This document shows positions 55,526 to 64,000 of a DNA stretch of 64,000 nucleotides, piece after piece. Every line of letters begins with the position of its first letter. The stretch's first letter is position 1. The DNA comes from Bacteroidota bacterium (lineage in GTDB: Bacteria; Bacteroidota; Bacteroidia; UBA4408): the NCBI GenBank assembly GCA_016718805.1, contig JADKCP010000002.1:124001-188000 (forward strand), given 5' to 3'. Under the pieces are notes generated by a model. That model ran no database searches. It worked only from the letters and a program-made list of their open reading frames with translations, and was not told the origin of the DNA. A program made the position numbers and the translations under genes.

Positions 55526-56788
55526 ATGTCAAAAAACACTATCATAAAAGTTGAAGGTTTAAGTAAAAAGTATTTACTGAACAAACAGCTTGCACCTAAA
55601 AGTGATACTTTATATGGAAGTATTTTAGACCAACTAAAGAATTTTCGTTCGCTTAATTCAAAGAAACAACAAGAAGAATTTTGGGCCTTATCCAATCTTA
55701 GTTTAGAAATAAAAGAAGGTGACCGTGTTGGAATTATAGGAAGAAACGGAGCAGGAAAATCGACCTTGCTTAAAATTCTTTCGCGCATTACCCCTCCTAC
55801 TTCCGGCAAAATAATTTTAGGTGGCCGAGTTGCTTCCTTACTTGAGGTAGGAACCGGATTTCATGGTGATTTATCAGGTCGAGAAAATATTTATTTGAAT
55901 GGTTCCATACTTGGAATGACCAAACTAGAAATCACTAAAAAATTTGATGAAATAGTTGCCTTTGCCGAGATTGAAAAATTTTTGGATACTCCTGTTAAGC
56001 GCTATAGTAGCGGAATGTATGTTCGTTTAGCGTTTGCTGTTGCTGCACACCTCGAACCCGATATCCTAATTGTAGATGAAGTATTGGCAGTTGGCGATGC
56101 TGAATTTCAAAAAAAGTGTTTGGGCAAAATGAAGGATGTGAGCGGACAAGGTCGCACAGTATTATTTGTGAGTCATAACATGCAAGCTATTTCAACATTG
56201 TGCGATCAGGGAATATTACTGAACAAGGGTACACTTCATACGGCAGGACCAATAGATACATGTTTGCACAACTATTTTGGTTTGTTAAAAGACTATAGTT
56301 TTAATGAAAATACTGCAAAAAACGATCGACAAAGCAGAGCGAATGGTAAGGCTGCATTTTCGAAAGCTATTGCGCTTCTTCCCGATGGTAGCGAAAATAA
56401 ATTTTGGTCGTTTCGCTATGATGAAACTTTGCGCTTTAGTTTTGAATGTAAGGTGCATGAAGTATGCGATGGATTAACTTTTTATATGGCCATAAAAGGC
56501 ACTACTTCCGAAACCATCATCACTAACATTAAAACCAACATTGTAAGTAAGGATTTGAAAGTTGGCGATACTATTTCGTTTAAGTTAAGTATTCCGGCTT
56601 GTCATGTACGTTCAGGGCAGTACGATTTGTATTTCGCCATTGGCAATAAAGCGGGTACTTCATGGTACGATGTAATTGATGGAAATATTAATTTACCGGC
56701 CTTAATTGTTACCGCCATCAATGAGGATATTCACGATAATATTGGATATATTACCATTCCTTATTCGATTGATGAAAAAACTTATTAA
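55526..56788 (+). CDS. wzt: Polysaccharide ABC transporter ATPase with C-terminal Wzt-type domain
   Basis: The 420-residue product has Walker A GRNGAGKST (72-80), signature RYSSGMYVRLA, Walker B ILIVDEVLAVGD and the switch His in LFVSHNMQ. Residues 255-420 form a beta-rich extension (TLRFSFECKVHEVCDGLTFY, VGDTISFKLSIPACHVRSGQY) that matches the Wzt C-terminal carbohydrate-binding domain. In known systems this domain recognises the modified non-reducing end of the O-antigen, so specificity should depend on the tailoring genes that follow. The next ATG (56772) overlaps its end by 17 nt. Confidence 0.92.
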   Translation: MSKNTIIKVEGLSKKYLLNKQLAPKSDTLYGSILDQLKNFRSLNSKKQQEEFWALSNLSLEIKEGDRVGIIGRNGAGKSTLLKILSRITPPTSGKIILGGRVASLLEVGTGFHGDLSGRENIYLNGSILGMTKLEITKKFDEIVAFAEIEKFLDTPVKRYSSGMYVRLAFAVAAHLEPDILIVDEVLAVGDAEFQKKCLGKMKDVSGQGRTVLFVSHNMQAISTLCDQGILLNKGTLHTAGPIDTCLHNYFGLLKDYSFNENTAKNDRQSRANGKAAFSKAIALLPDGSENKFWSFRYDETLRFSFECKVHEVCDGLTFYMAIKGTTSETIITNIKTNIVSKDLKVGDTISFKLSIPACHVRSGQYDLYFAIGNKAGTSWYDVIDGNINLPALIVTAINEDIHDNIGYITIPYSIDEKTY

Positions 56789-57725
56789 AAAAATCATTGC
56801 TTATTTTTTTTCAGATTCATCAAAAGAACCTGCAGCTATTCCAGGATGCAAGTTGCTTGTTGGCCCCAATTGTAGCATCGATCCTACAGCACTACTAAAT
56901 GGTACTGAAACTTCAGAAATAATCTTAGAGGGAGATAATTACATTGGCCGAAATGTTGAAATTGGTCCACTTACAAAAATCAGCTTAGGCAATAATACTT
57001 CTCTTCAAGACCGTTGCATTTTATTAGGTGATATTGAAATAGGAAAAAGTTGTCTTTTTGCACCCAATGTATTTATATCATCAGGGCGACATTATTTTGA
57101 TTTGCATCCCGAAATGTATATTAAAGATCAAGATGAACTGGTGCAAAATTCAGCCGAATTAAAGGCCCGCCATTCCCGAAAAATTAGTATTGAAGACGAT
57201 TGTTGGATTGGTGTAAATGCAGTGATTATGCCGGGTGTTACAATCGCTAAAGGAAGTGTTATAGGAGCAAATTCGGTAGTAACTAAAAATGTTGAACCCT
57301 ATACAATTGTTGCCGGCATACCTGCCACCGAGGTAAAGAAGAGATTGCAATTTAAGGCAAAACATACATTAGATGCATTAAAGGATGCTGACTTACCTTA
57401 CTTTTATTCCGGTTTTTATTGTTCAAGCAAGCATTTGACAGTGTCACGTAAAAAAGGGGGTGTTCAAAGTTCTAGTTATTTTAAACTATTTCTTGAATAC
57501 ACTAACTTCCAAAAAATAACGCTGCACCTTGTGAATCCTACAAGTGATTCATTGACTTTGAACTATCACGGACAAACTCAACATATAGCTCCATTAAGCG
57601 ATTCAAAGTGTATATTTGATATTGAAAATACTTACTTACATGAATTTAAGCTGGAAGCTACTAATGCAGCTACAGCTAAAATTGATTCGTTAGGTCTTAT
57701 TGTTAAATTAGTAGAAGCAACATGA
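56772..57725 (+). CDS. Left-handed beta-helix acyltransferase
   Basis: I take the start at ATG 56772 (MKKLIKKIIAYFF); the frame is open further up, but that would overlap wzt by 83 nt. The 317-residue product has hexapeptide turns (IGRNVEIGPLTKISLGNNTS, IGKSCLFAPNVFISSG), a catalytic-type His in SSGRHYF, and the late VMPGVTIAKGSVIGANSVV and VAGIPATEVKKR of xenobiotic/sugar acetyltransferases. A 100-residue C-terminal beta domain follows, which is unusual for the family. It probably adds an acetyl group to the exported glycan. Confidence 0.82.
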   Translation: MKKLIKKIIAYFFSDSSKEPAAIPGCKLLVGPNCSIDPTALLNGTETSEIILEGDNYIGRNVEIGPLTKISLGNNTSLQDRCILLGDIEIGKSCLFAPNVFISSGRHYFDLHPEMYIKDQDELVQNSAELKARHSRKISIEDDCWIGVNAVIMPGVTIAKGSVIGANSVVTKNVEPYTIVAGIPATEVKKRLQFKAKHTLDALKDADLPYFYSGFYCSSKHLTVSRKKGGVQSSSYFKLFLEYTNFQKITLHLVNPTSDSLTLNYHGQTQHIAPLSDSKCIFDIENTYLHEFKLEATNAATAKIDSLGLIVKLVEAT

Positions 57726-58771
57726 TACAAAGTATAAAAGGAATTATTTCGGGCCTAATTCCGGAACAAGTGAAACTTCGTATTGATCAAAAAAAAACCG
57801 AAAAGATTTACCGTCAAGGTTTTGAAGCATTCACTAAAAGCGGTGAAACGCCAGATGCAGCGTACATGGCTATGATAAATTTGTATTGTTCAACCAATGG
57901 CAAATTTAGTGAGATGGAACACAATGCGCATAAAATTCCAACCAATACAAAAGCACAAGAAATGAACAGTGTTATTGGTGCGGTAACGAAGCATGATTTT
58001 TCAAATTATAACAGCACCTTGCAAAAAGATGGATATGTAAATTTATATCGAAAAATTCCACAACACCTGGTTGATGCCTTATATCAATTCGCCTTGAAAA
58101 CTCCTGCACGAATTGCTCCTAACTACGACAAACCGCTTGTATACGATGCCTTGCATCCTCAATCTGAAATTTATCGTTTTACAATGAACGATTTGGTAAA
58201 CAATCCCGCTATTCAAGAATTGATTATGGATCCTGCCTTGATTCAAATAGCACGCGATTACTTAAATTGTGAACCAATCTTCGATTTTCCGGCAATGTGG
58301 TGGAGTACTGCATTTTTAAAAGAAGCTTCTTCAGAAGCAGCACAACTGTATCATTTTGATATGGATCGTTTAAAGTGGTTGAAAATTTTCATTTACCTGA
58401 ACGATGTTACTGAAGAAAATGGACCACATCGTTATATAAGAGGTTCGCATAAAATAGGAGCTAAACCTGATCACTTATTAAAAAGAGGCTACGTTAGAAT
58501 ACCCGATGAAGACTTAAAAGACCACTATTCGAAAAACGATTTTATTGAAGTATGTGCTTCTGTAGGTAGCGTATTTGCTGGTGATACCAAGTGTTGGCAC
58601 AAAGGTACACCTTTACAAAAAGGTGATCGTTTGGTACTAGAATTTGAATATACCGGTTGCATGTTTGGTGTAAATCATCCCAAATTTGAACTAGAATCTC
58701 CGAATGAAAAATTTAAAAAGTTCTGTTTAGATAATAAAATTTATTCGTCTAACTTTCGCATTAAATCATGA
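57722..58771 (+). CDS. Phytanoyl-CoA dioxygenase (PhyH)-family Fe(II)/2-oxoglutarate oxygenase
   Basis: The 349-residue product has the H-x-D iron motif H211-F-D213 in LYHFDMDRLKW, a distal His in TKCWHKGTPL and the 2-oxoglutarate Arg in GDRLVLEFEY. NDVTEENGPHRYIRGSHK is typical of PhyH. Its ATG overlaps the preceding stop by 4 nt, in an operon for glycan export, so the likely substrate is a sugar or a lipid-linked glycan end; this is inferred. An N-terminal 85-residue helical part is not usual in the family. Confidence 0.85.
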   Translation: MIQSIKGIISGLIPEQVKLRIDQKKTEKIYRQGFEAFTKSGETPDAAYMAMINLYCSTNGKFSEMEHNAHKIPTNTKAQEMNSVIGAVTKHDFSNYNSTLQKDGYVNLYRKIPQHLVDALYQFALKTPARIAPNYDKPLVYDALHPQSEIYRFTMNDLVNNPAIQELIMDPALIQIARDYLNCEPIFDFPAMWWSTAFLKEASSEAAQLYHFDMDRLKWLKIFIYLNDVTEENGPHRYIRGSHKIGAKPDHLLKRGYVRIPDEDLKDHYSKNDFIEVCASVGSVFAGDTKCWHKGTPLQKGDRLVLEFEYTGCMFGVNHPKFELESPNEKFKKFCLDNKIYSSNFRIKS

Positions 58772-60381
58772 GGTTACCGGGATTTTTTGGACTCTTCTTT
58801 AAAAGCATTTCCCAATTTTTTGAAATCAAAAAACAGGACGAAAATGAGTTAAGGTACATCCGTGAAATTCCAAAGTTTCCCTATTTTTCAACTAAATCAA
58901 CGCAAAAAAAGTCGGGTTATGTATTGATGCAAGCGGCAAAGGATTATGAGTTTGCTATATTGTATCCCTTACTGGCTAACATTCTTAGTAAAAAACACCA
59001 AGCTAACATTGGATTGTGGATGATGCGCAGTCGCGTTGAAAGTATTTATCATGCAAGTAAACATTATCAGTGGCTGAATCACATAAGGTTTAATCGATTT
59101 TCAGATGCTAAGTGGAGTCGTTTGTATGCCTTGTTGGGTGGTGAAATACTCTTTGAAAATTCAAGGCAATATAAAGATGATGCAAAAGTAAAACAGTTGG
59201 CGCAACAATTTTATTCGCAACTAAAATCGCGCGAAGATGTTTTAAAAATTAGTATTGATGGAATGCTACTTGGTGACTTAATGTATGATTTTTACTTACG
59301 TATAGCCAATAAACCAACTGTTTCAATACAAGATCCTTTTTTGTACTATGTAATTGAGCAAGGAATTCATAATTATTATTGTGCAAAGGAACTTTTTGAA
59401 ACAAAAAAAATACATTGCGTAATTACAACTTATACAACCTATACGCATCATGGAATAATTGTTCGACATGCGTTGAAACGAGGAATTGAGGTATATGCTT
59501 TTGGAAATGCTACTGAGTTTGTGTTAAAGCTTAAATCAGAATTCCCACATCACTGCAAAGATTACACAAGCTACGCTGAGCAGTTTTCACTTTTGGATAA
59601 TAAAGAACAAAAACTTGCCGAAGCAAAAGAAAAGTTTGAAATGCGCTTTTCAGGAAAAATTGATGCTGCATTGTATTATATGCGAAGTACCGGTTTTACT
59701 GAGCTTGACCCAAATGCAAAAAAAATATTTAAAGCAGGTGAACGCAATCGAGTAGTAGTATTTTTACATTGCTTTTTTGATAGTCCGCACATTTATAGGA
59801 ACATGCTTTTTCCGGATTTTTACACTTGGCTGGAATTTACTTTGAGTGAAGCATTAAAAAATACCGAGGTTGATTTTTATGTAAAGCCTCATCCCAATGC
59901 ACTTCCGGGTAATGAAGAAATTGTTGCAGAATTTAAACAGCGTTTTACAGGAATTCATTTTCTAGATAAAACAGTTTCAAACAATCAATTAATAGCTGAA
60001 GGATTTACTGCAGCTATAACTGTTTATGGAACCTTAGCACACGAATATCCTTATCGTGGAATTCCGGTTTTATGCGCAGGTGATAATCCGCATGCTTCTT
60101 TTGATTTTTGTTATCAACCCAAAAGCATTTTAGAATATGCAAAGGCTATCCAAAATATTTCTCAACTTAAAGTAAAAGCAAGTGATAAAGAAGAAATATT
60201 AAAATTTTATTACATGCATAATTTAATTAAAGCCAGCCCTATTGATAAAAACATCTTTGGATACAAAGAATACGTTGGTAACGGCAATGACTCGGAAGCT
60301 TTGATTAAATTTTTGGATCAATATAAAAATGATGCAGCATCGTTTGAAGATAAAATGAATTTTATAGAAAAGCATTTTTAA
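58768..60381 (+). CDS. Capsule-type glycosyltransferase/biosynthesis protein (537 aa)
   Basis: The product resembles large GT-B proteins of capsule clusters. The C-terminal half has VVVFLHCFFDSPHIY, FYVKPHPNALPGNEEI and TVYGTLAHEYPYRGIPVLCAG, phrases seen in KpsS/LipB-type and CDP-glycerol transferase-like proteins. The N-terminal half (YVLMQAAKDYEFAILYPLLANIL) is less conserved. Its ATG overlaps the PhyH stop by 4 nt. A glycosyltransferase role is likely, though donor and product cannot be read. Confidence 0.7.
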   Translation: MRLPGFFGLFFKSISQFFEIKKQDENELRYIREIPKFPYFSTKSTQKKSGYVLMQAAKDYEFAILYPLLANILSKKHQANIGLWMMRSRVESIYHASKHYQWLNHIRFNRFSDAKWSRLYALLGGEILFENSRQYKDDAKVKQLAQQFYSQLKSREDVLKISIDGMLLGDLMYDFYLRIANKPTVSIQDPFLYYVIEQGIHNYYCAKELFETKKIHCVITTYTTYTHHGIIVRHALKRGIEVYAFGNATEFVLKLKSEFPHHCKDYTSYAEQFSLLDNKEQKLAEAKEKFEMRFSGKIDAALYYMRSTGFTELDPNAKKIFKAGERNRVVVFLHCFFDSPHIYRNMLFPDFYTWLEFTLSEALKNTEVDFYVKPHPNALPGNEEIVAEFKQRFTGIHFLDKTVSNNQLIAEGFTAAITVYGTLAHEYPYRGIPVLCAGDNPHASFDFCYQPKSILEYAKAIQNISQLKVKASDKEEILKFYYMHNLIKASPIDKNIFGYKEYVGNGNDSEALIKFLDQYKNDAASFEDKMNFIEKHF

Positions 60382-60390
60382 ACCCGCAGG

Positions 60391-61304
60391 ATGAAAACAC
60401 TTGCCCCTATTGCTTTATTTGCTTACAATCGTCCACAACATTTGCGAAAGGTACTTGAATCATTGCAAAATAATAAACTTGCAGAAGAATCGGATTTATA
60501 TATTTTTTGTGATGGACCAAAAACTACTGCTACTGCTGAAGAACTTGCTAAGATTGAAGCTGTAAGAGTGGTTGCTGCCGAAAATAAATGGTGTAAAACA
60601 GTTACCATACGTACACAAAGTAAAAACCAAGGATTAGCGAATTCAATTATTCACGGTGTTACCGAAATTGTTTCCTAACCTTTCAAAAAATAATTGTTTT
60701 GGAAGATGACTTGGTTCCTTTCCCCTATTTTTTAAGTTATATGAATGCTGCTCTAGATATGTATGAGAACGAAACCAACGTAGCATGCATATCGGCATAT
60801 GTATATCCAGTGAAGTCAAAATTACCTGAAACCTTTTTTATTCAAGGAGCCGATTGTTGGGGATGGGCAACTTGGCAACGTGCATGGAATTGTTTTGAAG
60901 CGGATGGTAAAAAATTGTTGGAACATATTGAATCGAATGCTTTGCAAAAAAAAATCGATTTTGATTTTACCTATCCTTATGTTCAGATGTTGAAAGATCA
61001 AATTAATCATAAAAATGATTCGTGGGCAATACGTTGGTATGCATCTGCTTTTATTAAAAATATGCTGTGCTTATACCCCGGCAAATCCTTGATTCAAAAC
61101 ATAGGAATTGATGGCAGTGGCACGCATAGTGGGAGCTCTGACAAATGGAATGTTGAAGAATTTAACGAGAATATATTACTTCAAAAAATTCCAACTGTTC
61201 AACACAAACATGGATATAGGGCATTTAAACATTACTTTAAATCATTAGGTCCGGCTTTAAAATTGAGAGTTAAGAACTTTATTAAAAAAATACTTGGAAG
61301 GTGA
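60391..61304 (+). CDS. Family 2-like glycosyltransferase, frameshifted
   Basis: Two frames form one protein. The first begins MKTLAPIALFAYNRPQHLRK, has the DXD-region lead LYIFCDGPK and stops at 60678 after VTEIVS. One base off, the frame continues TFQKIIVLEDDLVPFPYFL, with the metal motif EDD, then GWATWQRAWN, and ends at 61304. An added T in the T run at about 60670-60673 joins them (IVFLTFQKIIVLEDD). The restored product is about 304 residues of GT-A fold. The 'ADCWGWATWQRAW' phrase is typical of sugar transferases in Bacteroidota. It sits in the export operon. Confidence 0.82.
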
Positions 61305-62344
61305 AATTAAATTTCTGCACACTTTTTAATTCTGCTTACTTATCAAGAGGCTGGGCAATGTACCAATCGCTGCTGCATCAATGCGATGACTTTCATTTAT
61401 ATGTTTTTGCATTTGATGAACTTTGTTATCAATTTTTAAAACAACAAAACACGCCACATTTAACTGTAGTTTCTTTGAAGGAATTTGAAAATGATGCACT
61501 GTTGGCAGTAAAACCAACTAGATCAGCTGCTGAATATTGTTGGACATGCTCTGCTTCTACCCTTCACTATTGTTTTGAAAACTTTCAATTATCTAATTGC
61601 ACCTACATCGATGCAGATATGTTGTTTTACTCGAATCCAAGAATTTTAGTAGACGAAATGGGTGATAATTCTGTATTAATAACTTCACATCGTTATACTC
61701 CAGAGTACGACCAATCGCTTGCTAGCGGAAAATACTGTGTTCAATTTGTTTGTTTTAAAAACGATGTCCGCGGACGTGCGGTACTTAATTGGTGGAAAGA
61801 TGCTTGTATTGACTGGTGTTATGCACGTGTTGAAAACGGAAAATTTGGAGATCAAAAATACCTGGATGAATTTGCTTCACGATTTGAAGGTGTGCACGAA
61901 TTACAGCATTTAGGCGGTGGTTTGGCACCTTGGAATATTCAACAATACCAATTTAAATACAACAACCATGCGCTTCAGGGCATTGAAAAATTGAGTGAAA
62001 AAAAATTCGATGTGGTGTTTTATCATTTTCATGGATTAAAATTCTTTGACCATAATATGGTTTCATTAACCGATGCTCAGTATGCGATAAATTCAAGTAT
62101 TCAGCAATTATTTTACTTTCCTTATATCAAGCACTTAAATGAAGCAAAACGATTTATCAATTCGCTTGATACCAGTTTTAATCCACATGGAAATTCAGGT
62201 TTAGCGCCTTATTCCAAGCTTAGTTTTAAAACTTTACTTCGCTTTTATAAAGAAGGTATTCAAAATTCGAGGCGAAACGTTTTAGGATTTGGTTTAGGAA
62301 AGAGAATTCAACACCATTATTTTTTCGAAAATACCGCCACTTAA
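61301..62344 (+). CDS. GT8-like nucleotide-sugar glycosyltransferase
   Basis: The 347-residue product has the DXD metal motif D104-A-D106 in TYIDADMLFY, and NFCTLFNSAYLSRGWAMYQS at the start. The later YHFHGLKFF and LGGGLAPWN match the GT-A 'nucleotide-diphospho-sugar transferase' family. The start is GTG; its GTGA overlaps the preceding stop. It has no signal and is probably cytoplasmic. Function in the export operon: adds one sugar to the glycan. Confidence 0.82.
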   Translation: MKLNFCTLFNSAYLSRGWAMYQSLLHQCDDFHLYVFAFDELCYQFLKQQNTPHLTVVSLKEFENDALLAVKPTRSAAEYCWTCSASTLHYCFENFQLSNCTYIDADMLFYSNPRILVDEMGDNSVLITSHRYTPEYDQSLASGKYCVQFVCFKNDVRGRAVLNWWKDACIDWCYARVENGKFGDQKYLDEFASRFEGVHELQHLGGGLAPWNIQQYQFKYNNHALQGIEKLSEKKFDVVFYHFHGLKFFDHNMVSLTDAQYAINSSIQQLFYFPYIKHLNEAKRFINSLDTSFNPHGNSGLAPYSKLSFKTLLRFYKEGIQNSRRNVLGFGLGKRIQHHYFFENTAT

Positions 62345-62374
62345 ATTCTTAGTTTTGTGTGCTGATTATACAAT

Positions 62375-62743
62375 ATGGCACATTTAATTAATTTAAAAAC
62401 CTTTACCGACTCAAGAGGTAATTTAACCGTGATTGAGAAAGTTATTCCTTTTGATATAAAACGTGTGTTTTATATTTATGGAGTCGACGATTCTAAACGT
62501 GGAGGACACCGCCACCATAAAACCATACAAGCCGCAATTTGTATTAAAGGTTCATGTACCATTTACAATAACGATGGTAAAACCGAAACTACCTATGATC
62601 TTTCATCACCTGACAAATGTTTGTTGCTTGAAACACAGGATTGGCACACCATGTATAATTTTAGTAATGATGCAATATTGATGGTTTTTGCATCTGAATT
62701 TTTTGATAAAAACGATTATATTTTTGAACCTTATCCGGCATGA
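62375..62743 (+). CDS. fdtA: dTDP-4-keto-6-deoxyhexose 3,4-ketoisomerase (FdtA/QdtA-like cupin)
   Basis: The 122-residue cupin has the catalytic His cluster RGGHRHHKTIQAAICIKG and the WHTMYNFS strand that mark WxcM/FdtA-type ketoisomerases. It moves the keto group of dTDP-4-keto-6-deoxyglucose from C4 to C3. FdtA and QdtA differ in stereochemistry, which I cannot read here. The next gene, an aminotransferase that accepts a 3-keto sugar, overlaps it by 4 nt and supports the call. Confidence 0.88.
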   Translation: MAHLINLKTFTDSRGNLTVIEKVIPFDIKRVFYIYGVDDSKRGGHRHHKTIQAAICIKGSCTIYNNDGKTETTYDLSSPDKCLLLETQDWHTMYNFSNDAILMVFASEFFDKNDYIFEPYPA

Positions 62744-63825
62744 TTGAATACGAAAATCTGGCAAAACTCAACCAATCTTTCTTTAGTGAGTACCAACAAG
62801 CCTTTAAAGAAACCCTCGACAGTGGCTGGTTTATTTTAGGAAAAAAAGTACAGCAATTTGAACATTCCTTTGCCGAATACTGTGGTACCAAACACTGTAT
62901 TGGTGTAGCCAATGGTTTAGATGCATTAATATTGGCTTTACGAGCTTGCTATTTCGAAAAGGGAAGCGAAATAATTGTGCCTTCAAATACCTATATCGCT
63001 ACCATATTATCAATTTTACACAACAACCTGGTACCGGTATTAGTTGAACCCGATATTCGAACCTACAATATAGATCCTTCAAAAATTGAAGAAAAAATAA
63101 CTTCTAAAACACGCGCCATTCTTGTTGTTCATTTATATGGCAAACTTTGTGAAATGGACACAATAAACAAGTTGGCAAAAACTAAAGGCTTGCTGGTGAT
63201 AGAAGATTGTGCTCAAGCGCATGGTGCTTCCTATAAATCGATAAATGCCGGAAATTGGGGAACACTCGCTGCTTTCAGTTTTTACCCTACCAAAAATTTA
63301 GGAGCATTGGCCGATGCTGGAGCAATAACATGTAATAGCAATGAATTGGAAACAGATTTAAAAGCACTACGCAATTACGGCTCACATGTAAAATATTACA
63401 ACGAAGTAGTAGGTTACAATTCCCGTTTGGATGAAGTACAAGCTGCATTTTTAAGTATTAAATTAAAGTATCTTGATGCGATTAATGAGCATAAAAAAAA
63501 GTTAGCAGCACTTTATTTAAAGTACCTGAAAGCTGATTTTATTAAACCAACTACACATCCCGATTACAATGACGTGTATCACATTTTTTGTATACGCCAT
63601 CCCAAGCGTAATGCACTCAAAGAGTATTTGTTGCAGAACAATATCAAAACCGAAATTCATTATCCGGTTGCACCCAATAAGCAAAAAGCGATGATAGGAA
63701 TACTTGACAATCAGGAAAGTCCTATTGCTGAAGAAATTCATCAAACTACATTAAGCTTACCCATTTCATATTTTCATACTGAGCAAGAGATTCATCGGGT
63801 AATCGAAATCATGAATCAATTTTAA
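62740..63825 (+). CDS. fdtB: dTDP-3-keto-hexose aminotransferase (FdtB/QdtB-like)
   Basis: The 361-residue DegT-family protein has the PLP lysine K185 in FYPTKNLGALADAGA, VIEDCAQAHGA and VPSNTYIATILS. Combined with the overlapping FdtA-like gene, the expected product is dTDP-3-amino-3,6-dideoxyhexose. An N-acetyltransferase (FdtC/QdtC) is not next door, but the beta-helix acyltransferase at 56772 or another could act. It is paralogous to the DegT gene at 40008-41108. Confidence 0.88.
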   Translation: MIEYENLAKLNQSFFSEYQQAFKETLDSGWFILGKKVQQFEHSFAEYCGTKHCIGVANGLDALILALRACYFEKGSEIIVPSNTYIATILSILHNNLVPVLVEPDIRTYNIDPSKIEEKITSKTRAILVVHLYGKLCEMDTINKLAKTKGLLVIEDCAQAHGASYKSINAGNWGTLAAFSFYPTKNLGALADAGAITCNSNELETDLKALRNYGSHVKYYNEVVGYNSRLDEVQAAFLSIKLKYLDAINEHKKKLAALYLKYLKADFIKPTTHPDYNDVYHIFCIRHPKRNALKEYLLQNNIKTEIHYPVAPNKQKAMIGILDNQESPIAEEIHQTTLSLPISYFHTEQEIHRVIEIMNQF

Positions 63826-63827
63826 CA

Positions 63828-64000
63828 ATGCCTACAATCTCAGTTATTACTATAAATTATAACAATTTGGCCGGTTTAAAAGAAACGGTTGCCAGCGTTA
63901 TAAATCAAGTTGAAGCTGATTTTGAATACCTACTTATAGATGGTGGTTCAAGTGATGGCAGTAAAGAATTTATTCAGCAAAATCAGCATAAATTCAGCTA
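63828..64000 (+). CDS. GT2 glycosyltransferase (3' truncated)
   Basis: The frame opens at ATG 63828, 2 nt after the aminotransferase stop, with MPTISVITINYNNLAGLKET, then NQVEADFEYLLIDGGSSDGS, the GT-A nucleotide site (DGGSxDGS) of family 2. The rest lies beyond the window. The operon continues past the edge. Confidence 0.88.
   Translation, partial: MPTISVITINYNNLAGLKETVASVINQVEADFEYLLIDGGSSDGSKEFIQQNQHKFS

Noticed and set aside
56706..56771. Upstream start of the beta-helix acyltransferase
   Set aside because: It would overlap wzt by 83 nt, and the residues before MKKLIKKI are unrelated to the family; ATG 56772 is preferred.
1..64000. Prophage, integrative element or defence island
   Set aside because: No integrase, terminase, capsid, restriction or toxin-antitoxin genes are seen; the only mobile-like unit is the GxxExxY segment.
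1..64000. tRNA or rRNA genes
   Set aside because: I found no acceptor/T-arm pattern (GGTTCRANYCC) with cloverleaf arms and no rRNA sequence in the intergenic spaces, although a covariance search was not possible.

Overview
The window reads as a chromosomal segment of an AT-rich member of the Bacteroidota. The signs are two proteins with type B, T9SS-type C-terminal sorting domains, several promoters of the form TTG/TTTG-N19-21-TAnnTTTG, a lipoprotein form of the BamA/TamA family (TamL), many MKK...AQ signal peptides and KK-rich lipoproteins, and little sign of Shine-Dalgarno sites. I cannot assign an order or genus. I see no rRNA, tRNA, CRISPR array, integrase or classical transposase.

Layout. 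1-7126: the end of a thioredoxin-like protein, then a minus-strand block of envelope proteins (two larger lipoproteins, a small lipoprotein, a beta-barrel protein, TamL). 7227-17353: an RNA methyltransferase and a membrane protein, then a pigment/lipid group (halogenase-like flavoprotein, CrtW-like carotene ketolase, HTTM protein, acyl-lipid desaturase), then housekeeping genes (DjlA-like chaperone, thioredoxin-like protein, NlpC/P60 peptidase, thiolase). 17610-33113: a 7TM-HD cyclic-dinucleotide phosphodiesterase, a histidine kinase, PaaZ, a three-repeat beta-trefoil lectin, a TPR protein, an M48 protease, Nnr, a T9SS cargo protein flanked by direct repeats, a DUF4834 protein and a YfhO-like membrane protein.

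33194-44125: a surface-sugar cluster. On the minus strand it carries GmhA-like isomerase, a fused nucleotidyltransferase/kinase with domains in the reverse order to HldE, two NDP-sugar epimerases, a DegT aminotransferase and three methyltransferases. It is interrupted by a GxxExxY gene bounded by an inverted repeat and by a perfectly periodic 171-bp array that repeats the GxxExxY/aminotransferase gene junction. 44360-48723: a DinB-like protein and a 1289-residue T9SS adhesin-like protein.

48742-64000: a second glycan locus (NeuD-like acetyltransferase, glycosyltransferases, MOP flippase), the conserved coiled-coil/zapA/(6S-like RNA?)/rny block, and then a tightly overlapping O-antigen ABC-export operon: Wzm, Wzt with a C-terminal extension, acyltransferase, PhyH dioxygenase, four glycosyltransferase-type genes, FdtA-like ketoisomerase and FdtB-like aminotransferase. 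The parts together suggest synthesis of a glycan containing a dTDP-3-amino-3,6-dideoxyhexose, its tailoring and its export.

Quality note: at least seven otherwise normal genes are broken by a net one-base shift, most of them in short A or T runs. I read these mainly as assembly indels, not as biological pseudogenes, and I describe each split gene as one gene.
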